A stretch of 64,000 bases of DNA, taken from positions 1 to 64,000 of the forward strand of contig NZ_FNAO01000003.1 in NCBI RefSeq assembly GCF_900101815.1. Reading direction: 5' to 3'. Below are positions 52,216 through 61,328 of the stretch, in pieces. The notes beneath the pieces are model-generated. The model made no database searches. It was not told the DNA's origin and worked only from the letters and a program-made list of their open reading frames with translations. This DNA is from Pricia antarctica (GTDB lineage: Bacteria > Bacteroidota > Bacteroidia > Flavobacteriales > Flavobacteriaceae). The position numbers and the translations under genes are program-made. The number at the start of each line of letters is the position of its first letter. Position 1 is the stretch's first letter.

Positions 52216-52992
52216 TCATTGCTTGGTACCTTCAAGATACACCCAACTCTTCTTCCGCATAAACTCCCAAATCGCCAATCGGTCATGCGTATCGACGAGG
52301 GATTGAAAATCGGGGTCCACTTCGCAGAAATACAGAAAGTCATCGATTTTTTCTTTGGGAATCTTCAATTTCGTGGTGTAGAGGGAATCCACATAAAAAT
52401 CCCTTACACGTTCGGTACGGGCGTATATTTTATTGCGTTCGACCCGCTTTTTCAATAGTTTCTTGCGACCCGTAATGGTGTTGATCAATGGATCTAAACT
52501 CATTATCGGGTTGGCGGTCGCTGCATATAGCTCCCTTTCCGCTTTGCTGATGGGTTTTACATAGGCATTGGGCAAGCCGAGGGTGGAGGTCGTGACGACG
52601 GGCTCGATATCGAGATTGGAAAGATCCCTTGCAATATCACCCGACAGGTTGTAAGGCGTGACGACGACCTCATCAAGTTCCGTAAGTGCCTCTTCCAAGG
52701 GAATCAGTACTAATTTGCTTTCGAGAAGATTCAGGGTGACGACAATTTCCTTGCGTTTGTACTGTACGGCGGAAAAAACCAAGGTATCGTTCAAGTGTAC
52801 GGAAATGGCAAAAAAGCCATCGCTATCGGTAATGGTAGCCCTATCAGTGGTCGTATTGAGTACATGGGTAGCGGCCACATCGCCATCATCGCTGTAGACC
52901 CGACCTTCCATTTTTTCCGAAAAGAAATCCTGTCCCTGTGCTGAAGCCGCCATGATCAGGCAACAAGGAATCAGAATATGTTGTATCGGCAT
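52216..52992 (-). CDS. Carboxypeptidase-like regulatory domain protein, second of a pair
   Basis: This 258-aa protein has a signal peptide ending SAQGQ. A carboxypeptidase-like domain (about 27-100) follows, of the sort that precedes the plug of TonB receptors, then the receptor-like link ELDEVVVTPYN. Instead of a plug and barrel there is a helical C-terminal domain (about 115-255) with LKIPKEKIDDFLYF. The ATG at 52992 overlaps the stop of its upstream paralogue as TGATG. The conserved LK-x-P-x-x-KI-x-DFL motif is shared by the pair. Function unknown. Confidence 0.78.
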   Translation of the reverse strand: MPIQHILIPCCLIMAASAQGQDFFSEKMEGRVYSDDGDVAATHVLNTTTDRATITDSDGFFAISVHLNDTLVFSAVQYKRKEIVVTLNLLESKLVLIPLEEALTELDEVVVTPYNLSGDIARDLSNLDIEPVVTTSTLGLPNAYVKPISKAERELYAATANPIMSLDPLINTITGRKKLLKKRVERNKIYARTERVRDFYVDSLYTTKLKIPKEKIDDFLYFCEVDPDFQSLVDTHDRLAIWEFMRKKSWVYLEGTKQ

Positions 52993-53738
52993 CACTCCTC
53001 TTCCATCTGCTTCCGATAGGCCTTGCTTTCATTCACCAAAAAATCCAAGAGCTCGAACTCGTTGTCCTTTAATAATAAGGAATACTCGGGATGGGCATCA
53101 TCTACATAGAACAAAAAATCATTGATCTTGTCCTGTGGCAGTTTCAGATCGACCACAAAGAACTCATCATCGTACACCTGCCGCAATACCTCGCTCATTT
53201 TCAGGCGAGGCCGTTTGTCCGCATCATCCTTTTGACCCGATTTCGCCAAGGCCTTGAAAATATTGACAAAATTAATGCCGTTTTGTAGGCCCCTTTCCTG
53301 TTGGCTTATGGCGATGTTCTCCACTTCGGTGGAGCGGTCGGTCTCATATTCCACCTTTTTAAAACGTGCGTTCTGGGCATCGAGAAACTTTTCCTGATTT
53401 TCGGGGCTCACCACCACCTCGTCTAGTTCGGTCACCTTTTCGTTCACTTCGATGACCAGACGTTCATTTTCAAGAATCGCCTCGGTAATCTCTACGACTT
53501 TTAACTGATAATTGACCGCGGAAAACGCCAGCTGATCCCCGACTTTCACTCGAATCGCGTATTCTCCCGCATTATTCGATATCACCGCATTTTCGGTATC
53601 AATATTGATCACGTTCTGGTTCGGTACCGGCACATTGCGGTACAATACGGCACCACGAAGCACTTCGCGCCCATCATCTTGCGCAAATACGGTCGTAAGG
53701 GTAAAAAGAAATAAAATTAGAGTAGGGATATACTTCAT
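52992..53738 (-). CDS. Carboxypeptidase-like regulatory domain protein, first of a pair
   Basis: This 248-aa paralogue of the following gene has a signal peptide ending VFAQ and a carboxypeptidase-like domain (about 25-100: VLRGAVLYRNVPVPNQNV, AFSAVNYQLKVVEI). The link is ELDEVVVSPEN, and the helical C-terminal domain has VDLKLPQDKINDFLFYV. It ends in an acidic tail, MEEE. It is translationally coupled to the next gene. The LDEVVV link is what normally joins this domain to a TonB receptor plug, so the pair looks like receptor N-termini without receptors. Confidence 0.78.
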   Translation of the reverse strand: MKYIPTLILFLFTLTTVFAQDDGREVLRGAVLYRNVPVPNQNVINIDTENAVISNNAGEYAIRVKVGDQLAFSAVNYQLKVVEITEAILENERLVIEVNEKVTELDEVVVSPENQEKFLDAQNARFKKVEYETDRSTEVENIAISQQERGLQNGINFVNIFKALAKSGQKDDADKRPRLKMSEVLRQVYDDEFFVVDLKLPQDKINDFLFYVDDAHPEYSLLLKDNEFELLDFLVNESKAYRKQMEEE

Positions 53739-54041
53739 TGGATTGTTTTAAACAGGATTACTGGAAACAGGATTACTGGATTTTTCGATGGTCAGGATGA
53801 TGAGTTTTTTCTATGACGGAAATAATAAATGATAATTAATCCAGTTCATAAAGAAAATACAAGTTTCGATCTAAAAAAAACGGCAGCGGATAAACTTTTG
53901 TTAATTTGCGGCCGGTACTACCGCCCAACCGAACCTACCTAGCCATTTATATTGGCCGTTTACCTTGGCCGAAGTGTATTTCATCCCATTAATTAGATTT
54001 ATGGATGGATACTTTTATTTTTGTTATACCTTTTTTTTAAT
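53739..54041. other. Divergent gap before the repeat surface protein
   Basis: This 303-base gap holds the 15-base tandem duplication at its left end and a TTAATTTG sequence near 53900, close to the -7 consensus. A T-rich stretch lies just before the ATG at 54042. I see no gene or hairpin. Confidence 0.5.
53751..53780. repeat. Exact tandem duplication of AACAGGATTACTGGA
   Basis: Two copies of the 15-base word lie 12 bases upstream of the first gene of the carboxypeptidase-domain pair. It could be an operator or a chance slippage product. Confidence 0.65.
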
Positions 54042-57000
54042 ATGTATCGTATGAGAACACGAATTGCATTTCCAATACTTATCATCGGTCTACTTATCGG
54101 TAGTTTTGCCTCGGCCCAGGTAAAGATTGGCGATAATCCACAGACCATTGATCCGGCCTCCGTGCTTGAGCTCGAAAGTACCGAAAGGGTACTGGTCATT
54201 ACCCGGGTCGATTCGATACAGATGTCGAATATCGTACCTAATCGTGGCGCCCTGGTCTACAATACATCGGCGGACTGTGTCTTTTACTACAACGGTACGG
54301 ATTGGATCAACCTTTGTGGTGACGGCGCCGTCGGTGGTCTTACCACGGATCCCATCGTAAACCCCCAAGCTACTATCGTCATCACCCCTACCCCGAACGG
54401 TGGAAACATCGAAATCGCCAAGAGTAGCATCAACAGCAGTATGATTATCGATGGCGGCATCAACGGTATCGATATCCAGAACGGTTCAATCGGGCGGGGC
54501 AAGCTACAGAACAGTTCGGTAGACCGGACGAAATTGGCGGAAAACTCCGTAGGCCCATACGCCATCGACAACGACAGTATCGACCTTTCGGATTTTAATA
54601 ATAGTACCGGATTTATTCGGGATACGGATCTTATCAGTGGGGATGCGGATAATGCGATTGTTGCAGGTGCCGATGGCGGGGCCTATTATGATGATTCGGG
54701 ATTGCAGACGGCCATAGCCGCCAATACGGCAGGTATTGCTGCGGATGGGGATACGGATGCAGGAAATGAAATTCAGGGATTATCGATATCTGGAAACCAG
54801 TTATCGCTTTCGTTAGGGGGCGGTTTGGTCACGTTGCCTACTTCGAATGGCTCGGAGACTAATATACAACCGACTGGAAATAGGATTACGGTTTCGGGCA
54901 ACGGAACCGCGGGTACTCCTTTTATTATCGATGCGGAGAATGAAGTGGATGGGGATATTTCGAATGAACTTATTACCGCTTCCGAATTGAATGGCAATAT
55001 ACTGACCCTAACCGAAGGGGGTAACCTATTTAATATTGATTTGACAGGTCTGGGCGGCGGTGGGAGTGCTCCTACCGTAATTAATTCGACACCCAGTATT
55101 AGCGTATTGGGGGATGGTTCAGCTGCTACTCCATACGAACTTGCCACCATTGGTACTAGCGGGGGTGGAACTACCGAAGAAGTTGATGGCATTACCCTTA
55201 GCGGCTTCGGTACCCCATTAGATCCATTTACCATAGTACCGGGTGGTGATGGACAAATATTAACAACTGTTGGTACTGATGTTACTTGGGCGGATTTGCC
55301 AACAGGCGGTGGCGGCGTTGTCGCGCCAACCGCTGCCGAAGTGCCTGTTACGACTAATCCAATTAATTATACCGCTATCACCCAAGATGTGGAGGCGCAT
55401 TTAGTCGGGATTGATTTAGCTTTGGCTTCAGGCGGTGGAGGCGGGGGATCCGACAATCAAACGGCCGCCCAAGTACCTTTTGCTCCATATCAATCTATAC
55501 TAAGCAATAATGTTCAAGCAGCTGTGCAGGAGCTAAAAGACGAGTTGGATGCTTTACCTTCCGGTGGCGGCGGAGGCAATCAAGATTTGGGTCAGGTCTT
55601 GACCCAGGGAAATGATGGTGGCGGATTACTTATTAAAAATATTGGTAATCCAGAGGATGATCAAGATGCCGCCACCAAATCCTATGTCGACGGGGCTATC
55701 ACTTCCGGTGGCACGCCATTAAACGACGGTAATTTTCTGATTGGCGATGCTACGAACGCTGCCCAGCCCGTTGCAATTAGTGGTGATGCCACAATTGACA
55801 ATACTGGTGTTTTGACGATTGCCGAAGCTGCAATTACGTTGGAAAAGTTGAACCAGATGGGGGCCGCGAACGACCAGGTCCTCAAATGGGACGGTACCGC
55901 ATGGGCGCCGGCAGCAGACGCCGGGGGAACCCCATATACGGACGGGGACGGGATTACGCTCACCGACAACGTTTTCAGTGCGGACGATTTGGCAGGGGAG
56001 GTTACCGGGCCGACCTCCGCAACGGTGATCGCCGGGAATGCGGTGACCTCCGCCAAGATAGCAAACGCCACCATCCTTGCGGAGGACCTTGCGGACATGG
56101 GGGCCGCGAACGATCAGGTCCTTAAATGGAACGGTACGGGTTGGGCACCGGCAGCAGATGCTGGTGGAACCCCATATACCCCGGGTACCGGCCTTACCCT
56201 TACGGGAACCGATTTCAACGTGGTCGATCTTGCAGGTGAGGTCACCGGGCCGACCTCCGCAACTGTGATCGCCGGGAACGCCGTCACCTCCGCCAAGATA
56301 GCCAACGCCACCATCCTTGCTGAGGACCTTGCGGATATGGGGGCCGCGAACGACCAGGTCCTTAAATGGAACGGTACGGAATGGGCACCGGCAGCAGATT
56401 CCGGTGGAACCCCATATACCCCGGGTACCGGCCTTACTCTTACGGGAACCGATTTCAACGTGGTCGATCTTGTAGGTGAGGTTTCCGGGCCGACATCCGC
56501 CACGGTCATCGCCGGCAACGCCGTCACCTCCGCCAAGATAGCCAACGCCACCATCCTTGCGGAGGACCTTGCGGATATGGGAGCCGCGAACGATCAGGTC
56601 CTTAAATGGAACGGTACGGAATGGGCACCGGCAGCAGATTCGGGTGGAACCCCATATACCCCGGGTACCGGCCTTACTCTTACGGGAACCGATTTCAACG
56701 TGGTCGATCTTGTAGGTGAGGTTTCCGGGCCGACATCCGCCACGGTCATCGCCGGGAACGCCGTGACCTCCGCCAAGATAGCCAATGCCACCATCCTTGC
56801 GGAGGACCTTGCGAACATGGGAGCCGCAAACGACCAGGTCCTTAAATGGAACGGCACCGCATGGGCACCGGCAGCTGACGCCGGATTCGTATTCACGAAC
56901 ACCGACAGGATTATTGGAGATGGAACATCAGGAGACCCTCTGACTATAAGAAATGATGCAATTACCGCATTTGAATTGGCTAATGATGCAGTGACTATTC

Positions 57001-57767
57001 CAAACATTGCCGATGCCAATGTAACGCCTGCAAAAATACAGCCATCACCAACCGACGGGGAAGTGCTAACTACGGTCGGCGGAAATGTAGTCTGGGCCGC
57101 TGGAGAGACAACTACGTTGTCTTCTGACGGTTCAATAACAATAGTAAAAACAGGAAATAATTATGATTTGTCGGTCGGAGAAATATCTGGTGGTTTTGGA
57201 GGACAAATAACTGACGACTCGATAACAGCTTCCGATTTACAAGCAGATTCGGTCGATAGTCAAGAAATTAAATCTGGAGCCGTAAAAACAGGTGAGATAT
57301 TTGATGGCACAATAACCGATATTGATATTAATGCAGGCGCAGCTATTGACGGAACAAAAATAAACCCAAATTTCGGGCCTCAAGATATTAGCACAACTGG
57401 TAGTGTCACCGTCGGTGTTACAATAGTTCATCCGGACTACGTATTCGAAAAATATTTTAAAGACTCCTCCAAACTAAAGAAAACCTACAACTTCAAAACC
57501 TTAGAAGAAATCGAAACCTTCATCAAAAAAAACCACCACCTCCCCGGCATCAAATCAGCCGAACAGGTCAAAAAGGACGGTTTTTGGAATCTAAGCGAAT
57601 CGAACCTACAAAACCTCGAAAAAATCGAAGAACTCTACCTCCATACCATCGAGCAAGAGAAAAAAATCAACCAATTACAATCGGAAAAAGAAGTCTTATC
57701 GGATGAAGTCAAAGCCTTGCGAAATGATTTGGAAGAAATCAAGACCATGCTCAAAAAATTGAAATAA
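54042..57767 (+). CDS. Large secreted surface protein with near-identical 80-aa repeats and coiled-coil end
   Basis: This 1241-aa protein has a signal peptide ending SFASAQ. The N-terminal domain resembles those of flavobacterial fibre-like proteins (DPASVLELEST, GALVYNT, CVFYYNGTDWINLC). A long glycine-, asparagine- and threonine-rich beta region follows. Residues 606-925 are four 80-residue tandem repeats plus a partial fifth (core NDQVLKWNGTxWAPAAD, PTSATVIAGNAVTSAKIA). The C-terminal segment reads KKNHHLPGIKSAEQV and ends in a 50-residue coiled coil. It resembles phage-tail-fibre-like adhesins of Bacteroidota. No T9SS domain is visible on it; the next gene has one. I chose ATG 54042 (54051 is also possible). 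Confidence 0.85.
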   Translation: MYRMRTRIAFPILIIGLLIGSFASAQVKIGDNPQTIDPASVLELESTERVLVITRVDSIQMSNIVPNRGALVYNTSADCVFYYNGTDWINLCGDGAVGGLTTDPIVNPQATIVITPTPNGGNIEIAKSSINSSMIIDGGINGIDIQNGSIGRGKLQNSSVDRTKLAENSVGPYAIDNDSIDLSDFNNSTGFIRDTDLISGDADNAIVAGADGGAYYDDSGLQTAIAANTAGIAADGDTDAGNEIQGLSISGNQLSLSLGGGLVTLPTSNGSETNIQPTGNRITVSGNGTAGTPFIIDAENEVDGDISNELITASELNGNILTLTEGGNLFNIDLTGLGGGGSAPTVINSTPSISVLGDGSAATPYELATIGTSGGGTTEEVDGITLSGFGTPLDPFTIVPGGDGQILTTVGTDVTWADLPTGGGGVVAPTAAEVPVTTNPINYTAITQDVEAHLVGIDLALASGGGGGGSDNQTAAQVPFAPYQSILSNNVQAAVQELKDELDALPSGGGGGNQDLGQVLTQGNDGGGLLIKNIGNPEDDQDAATKSYVDGAITSGGTPLNDGNFLIGDATNAAQPVAISGDATIDNTGVLTIAEAAITLEKLNQMGAANDQVLKWDGTAWAPAADAGGTPYTDGDGITLTDNVFSADDLAGEVTGPTSATVIAGNAVTSAKIANATILAEDLADMGAANDQVLKWNGTGWAPAADAGGTPYTPGTGLTLTGTDFNVVDLAGEVTGPTSATVIAGNAVTSAKIANATILAEDLADMGAANDQVLKWNGTEWAPAADSGGTPYTPGTGLTLTGTDFNVVDLVGEVSGPTSATVIAGNAVTSAKIANATILAEDLADMGAANDQVLKWNGTEWAPAADSGGTPYTPGTGLTLTGTDFNVVDLVGEVSGPTSATVIAGNAVTSAKIANATILAEDLANMGAANDQVLKWNGTAWAPAADAGFVFTNTDRIIGDGTSGDPLTIRNDAITAFELANDAVTIPNIADANVTPAKIQPSPTDGEVLTTVGGNVVWAAGETTTLSSDGSITIVKTGNNYDLSVGEISGGFGGQITDDSITASDLQADSVDSQEIKSGAVKTGEIFDGTITDIDINAGAAIDGTKINPNFGPQDISTTGSVTVGVTIVHPDYVFEKYFKDSSKLKKTYNFKTLEEIETFIKKNHHLPGIKSAEQVKKDGFWNLSESNLQNLEKIEELYLHTIEQEKKINQLQSEKEVLSDEVKALRNDLEEIKTMLKKLK
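55857..56882 (+). repeat. Tandem 240-bp repeats inside the surface protein gene
   Basis: Exact 240-base period, with units starting at 55857, 56097, 56337 and 56577 and a partial fifth at 56817. Units 3 and 4 differ at fewer than ten positions by eye, and unit 2 is close to them; unit 1 is more diverged in its middle. The near-identity, including third codon positions, points to recent duplication or gene conversion and to likely copy-number variation. Confidence 0.96.
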
Positions 57768-57937
57768 CGTATACAAGGACCAACGTTTACTTTGAAATAA
57801 TCTCCTTGTCAGCAAAGCGGCCCTTATTTGAAAATGATGGAAGCTTTTAATAGGTTGATCCCAGTGTGTTGCACCAATTAACTGACAAAAGCGATTTTAC
57901 AAAAATCGATGGCTTAAACATCGACCATAGACGATTT

Positions 57938-59089
57938 ATGAAAGAAAAACTCTTCATACTATTTATATTCATCGCTTTGCGCCTCCACGCTCAAACCGCC
58001 CTGCAAAACACGGGCAACCTGCGTATACATGAAAACGGCCAAATGGGCTTCCATACCAATCTGGTCAACGATGGGCTTTTCGATGAAAACCTGGGACTGG
58101 TCGGGTTTTACGGCGATTTGCCGATAAGTATTTCCGGGGCGTTGTTCCCTTCCTTTTTTGATGCGGAATTCGTCACCCAAAACGGAGTGGTCCTAAACAA
58201 TACCCTAAACATTATAAACAATGTCAACTTTATAACGGGAGACGTATCTACGCCTAGAGCCGATTCTGGTACCACCCTGAATTTTCTCGACAACGCTTTT
58301 TCCACCGGGGAAAGCGATATCGGTAAGGTCGAAGGTTATGTCAGTCTGGCCGGGCAACAGGGGTTTACGTTTCCCGTGGGCGATTTCGAACAATTACGGC
58401 CGCTGATCTTAAACTCCACCAATATCAATACAATCAGCAAATGCGCCTATTTTTTCGAAGACCCCAATACCCCCAGTACGTTTGCCACTTCCTTTAGTAC
58501 CAGTGCCCGACCGGTCAATATCAGTAAAATCAGTACCGTAGAATTCTGGCGGTTGGAAGGTTCGGAATCCTCTACCGTGCAGCTCAGCTGGAACGAACGC
58601 AGCGACATTGCCAACCTGACCAATGACGTATCCGAAATCGTTCTGGTAGGTTGGAGCAAGGCTTTGAACCAGTGGGAAAATCTTAGCGGTCCCACCACTA
58701 TGGGCGACCTTTCACAAGGCTTTGCCGTTTCCAATGCATTTATTCCCGACAACTATGCGGCGATAACTTTTGGCGCATCCGCAGAACCCCGCGATTATCT
58801 CGATCTTGACGATTATCTCGTCAGCCCGAACGGAGACGGCATCAACGACTTTTTGAATATTCCCGAATTGGCGCAATCCCCCAACAACCACATGAAAATC
58901 TACGACCGAAACGGGTCCAAGGTTTTCGAAAAAGTCAATTACTCCAATGAATTCAACGGTTTTTCAAATGTAGACAACCTGGTAATATCTAGGGATAAGG
59001 GCCTACCTTCCGGCGTGTATTTCTATATCGTTTCCATGGACGATATCAGTCTTATGTTTCAAGGGTTTTTGTATTTGGCGAACGACTAG
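57938..59089 (+). CDS. Secreted protein with T9SS type B sorting domain, partner of the repeat protein
   Basis: This 383-aa protein has a signal peptide ending RLHAQ and a beta-rich middle (about 20-290) with FPVGDFEQLRPLIL and VEFWRLEGSESSTVQLSW. The gliding-motility-associated C-terminal module has YLVSPNGDGINDFLNI, IYDRNGSKVFEK and GLPSGVYFYIVS. It should be exported by the type IX system and fixed on the surface. The start is ATG 57938; longer GTG-started frames have no signal peptide. It lies 170 bases after the repeat protein gene, and I infer a shared surface role. Confidence 0.88.
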   Translation: MKEKLFILFIFIALRLHAQTALQNTGNLRIHENGQMGFHTNLVNDGLFDENLGLVGFYGDLPISISGALFPSFFDAEFVTQNGVVLNNTLNIINNVNFITGDVSTPRADSGTTLNFLDNAFSTGESDIGKVEGYVSLAGQQGFTFPVGDFEQLRPLILNSTNINTISKCAYFFEDPNTPSTFATSFSTSARPVNISKISTVEFWRLEGSESSTVQLSWNERSDIANLTNDVSEIVLVGWSKALNQWENLSGPTTMGDLSQGFAVSNAFIPDNYAAITFGASAEPRDYLDLDDYLVSPNGDGINDFLNIPELAQSPNNHMKIYDRNGSKVFEKVNYSNEFNGFSNVDNLVISRDKGLPSGVYFYIVSMDDISLMFQGFLYLAND

Positions 59090-59254
59090 ACAGGTTCAGT
59101 CCCAAGTGGCAAAACAGAAAAAAATCAGTGAATATTCGCTTTTATTCCATAATAATACGCTCAGCCCGCCCGAAAAAACGGATTGGCAGTATATTTGTAA
59201 GGTAGCAAAATACCAAAACCAAAATATCCTCCGTTAACTTAGTAAACCATCACC

Positions 59255-59989
59255 ATGCAAAGACGTTCCTTCCTCCAAAAAACAGGTCTAACCGGACTGG
59301 CATTGACTGCCCTGCCCCATCTGTCCTTTTCAAACGATTTTGAATATTCCATTTTAGAGTTGATGGGCAAGGCCGATATCGAGTTATATGGCGAAGGCTA
59401 TCAACTAAAAAAAGAGGCACACGACGCGTTTGTCACCATGAAAAAGGCGGCCTATAGCGACGGTATCGACCTTAAGCCGGTATCGAGCTATCGGAGTTTC
59501 GAACATCAGCGTTCCATTTTTGAGCGGAAATACCAGCGCTATACCGATGACGACGGAATGAAACCCATTGCGGCGATCGATAAGATCATCGAATATTCTA
59601 CCATTCCCGGTACTAGCCGACACCATTGGGGAACTGATATCGATATCGTCGACGGCTACCGAAAAGTCGAGGGCGATGTGCTAGTGCCTTCCAAATTTGC
59701 CGAAGGCAAACCCTATGCGGATTTCAAAAAATGGATGGACGAAAATTCCAAAACCTACGATTTTCATCTGGTCTATACCGATACTCCCGGGCGCCGTGGC
59801 TTTAAATACGAGCCTTGGCATTATAGCTACGCCCCGATATCCATTCCCATGTTGGCCGAATTCCGCAGAAAGAACATCATGCTCCTCCTACAAAAAGAAG
59901 ATTTTATCGGAAGCGACCATTTTACCGAAGGTTTCTTGACCCATTACATCGAAGACAATATTCTGGATATTAATACAGAGTTGTTGTAA
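59255..59989 (+). CDS. M15-family D-Ala-D-Ala carboxypeptidase-like protein (VanY type)
   Basis: This 244-aa protein has an N-terminal Tat-like or Sec signal (MQRRSFLQKTGLTGLALTAL). The M15 zinc motif is SRHHWGTDIDI (His...Asp ligands), and the last ligand and catalytic Glu lie in YEPWHYSYAP. The substrate-binding region SSYRSFEHQRSIFERKY is typical. It probably trims peptidoglycan stem peptides in the periplasm. The M48 protease gene follows 42 bases downstream. Confidence 0.93.
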   Translation: MQRRSFLQKTGLTGLALTALPHLSFSNDFEYSILELMGKADIELYGEGYQLKKEAHDAFVTMKKAAYSDGIDLKPVSSYRSFEHQRSIFERKYQRYTDDDGMKPIAAIDKIIEYSTIPGTSRHHWGTDIDIVDGYRKVEGDVLVPSKFAEGKPYADFKKWMDENSKTYDFHLVYTDTPGRRGFKYEPWHYSYAPISIPMLAEFRRKNIMLLLQKEDFIGSDHFTEGFLTHYIEDNILDINTELL

Positions 59990-60031
59990 TCATCTTTTTC
60001 GTATCTTGAATCCCTTATCAAAAAATAAACC

Positions 60032-60823
60032 ATGCGACGAGGGAATTGGAAAATACGGATACTAATCGGGCTGGCCATTGTGGGCTTCGCCTATGTGCAA
60101 CGCTGTAGTAACAAAGAGGAAAACCCGTATACCGGAAGGTCTCAGACCATTAACATGAGTGCCGATCAGGAGATTGCGATCGGGCTGCAAAGTACCCCTG
60201 AAATCGCACAGCAGTACGGCGGACTTTATCCCGACGAAAAATTACAGGCCTATGTCGATAAGGTAGGCAAAAGTCTGGTCCAGAACAGCATCGCCAAAGA
60301 GACCCCCTATCAATATGATTTCCATCTCTTGGCCGATGACCAGACCGTCAATGCCTTTGCCCTGCCCGGCGGACCCGTTTTTATCACCTATGCGCTTTTT
60401 AAAGAATTGAACGAGGCCCAATTGGCCGGCGTTTTGGGCCATGAGATTGGCCACGTCATCGGCAGGCACTCCGCAGAACGTATCGCGGACAGCGAATTTT
60501 GGCAGACCGTTTCTACTGGCGCATCCGTAGGTGCCGATATGGGAGGGGTCGTAGCTGGCATCGGCCAGAATACCCTCTTGAAAAACGGGCGCGGCGACGA
60601 GTTGGAAAGCGATGACCTTGGGGTTCTTTTTATGATGCAATCCGGATACGATCCCGAAGAAATGATTCAAGTAATGGAAATTCTAAAAGCCGCCTCAGGA
60701 GGCTCGGAGAGGGTGCCGGAATTTCAAAGTACCCATCCCGACCCCGGCAATCGCATCGAAAGAATTCGGGAATCGATCGAGAAATATCGAAATGAAGAGG
60801 GTGTCTTGAAGGTTGCCAGTTGA
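60032..60823 (+). CDS. M48-family zinc metalloprotease (BepA/LoiP-like)
   Basis: This 263-aa protein has the zinc motif HExxH (H137, E138, H141 in GHEIGHVIGRH) and a third-ligand region DELESDD (E190). FALPGGPVFITYALF and STHPDPGNRIERI are typical of periplasmic M48 proteases that check outer-membrane proteins. The N-terminal segment (ILIGLAIVGFAYVQRC) is a membrane anchor, or a lipoprotein signal with a poor lipobox. It is close behind the M15 gene and probably co-transcribed. Confidence 0.93.
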   Translation: MRRGNWKIRILIGLAIVGFAYVQRCSNKEENPYTGRSQTINMSADQEIAIGLQSTPEIAQQYGGLYPDEKLQAYVDKVGKSLVQNSIAKETPYQYDFHLLADDQTVNAFALPGGPVFITYALFKELNEAQLAGVLGHEIGHVIGRHSAERIADSEFWQTVSTGASVGADMGGVVAGIGQNTLLKNGRGDELESDDLGVLFMMQSGYDPEEMIQVMEILKAASGGSERVPEFQSTHPDPGNRIERIRESIEKYRNEEGVLKVAS

Positions 60824-60861
60824 AGTTTACAAGTCGCCTGCTGAAGTTTGGCACTTGAAAC
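60805..60861. repeat. Word-repeat stretch (TTGAAG / CTGAAGTTTG)
   Basis: TTGAAGGTTGCCAG, TTGAAGTTTAC and CTGAAGTTTGGCAC follow one another across the M48 stop codon. The pattern matches the other stuttering elements, here reaching into a coding end. Confidence 0.4.
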
Positions 60862-61041
60862 TAGTCCATAGAATTATTAATGGCCTGATGTTCCATTTCG
60901 TATTTCAATTTTACGTTGAACGGGTATTAAATTCGTTGAGTCGTCCCTCTATAAAGCAGTAATTTTCGTACATTTGTGTTGCCCAAGTATATCTTACCCA
61001 GTGATCTTCAACCCTCTTAGCTGTGACTAAATCACCTCTAT

Positions 61042-61209
61042 ATGGGTACGCTATCACATTTTCGAACTATTTATATCCAAGCTTTTAAGGGCTGTAAGCC
61101 TGAGATACTGGTGGTACTGCTAAAAGTATATTCGGTGTTCTGCGCCCTGATGCTCTTTTTGGCCGTATATGCTTTTATGGACAGGGCCTTAAATGGATTT
61201 GATTTTTAG
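61042..61209 (+). CDS. 55-aa membrane protein, possibly DUF6747
   Basis: ATG 61042 opens a 55-codon frame, MGTLSHFRTIYIQAFKG, followed by one long hydrophobic helix (about residues 22-45: ILVVLLKVYSVFCALMLFLA) and the tail DRALNGFDF. I recall similar short proteins in flavobacteria under DUF6747, but cannot check here. A terminator begins 46 bases after its stop, and a TACATTTG element is at 60969-60976. These support a real gene. Confidence 0.68.
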   Translation: MGTLSHFRTIYIQAFKGCKPEILVVLLKVYSVFCALMLFLAVYAFMDRALNGFDF

Positions 61210-61255
61210 AAATCCGCTGCTTCTTTACTTGTCCCCCTCCTACAACTAAAAAATA

Positions 61256-61298
61256 AAACCCGATTATCCGCACGAAGCAAGATAATCGGGTTTCTTTT
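61256..61298. terminator. Strong hairpin terminator between the 55-aa gene and the ankyrin gene
   Basis: AAACCCGATTATC at 61256-61268 and GATAATCGGGTTT at 61281-61293 form a perfect 13-base stem with a T-rich tail on the plus strand and A residues on the left. It serves the convergent genes on either side. Confidence 0.88.
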
Positions 61299-61328
61299 TC
61301 TGCCGTTTTTAACGACCGCTTGGATATA

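Noticed and set aside
55857-56882. CRISPR-like array
   Set aside because: The 240-base units are in-frame coding repeats without unique spacers.
54042-59089. Prophage remnant, from the tail-fibre-like protein
   Set aside because: No integrase, capsid, terminase or attachment site is present, and the neighbour is a T9SS-sorted protein. This is a cellular surface locus.
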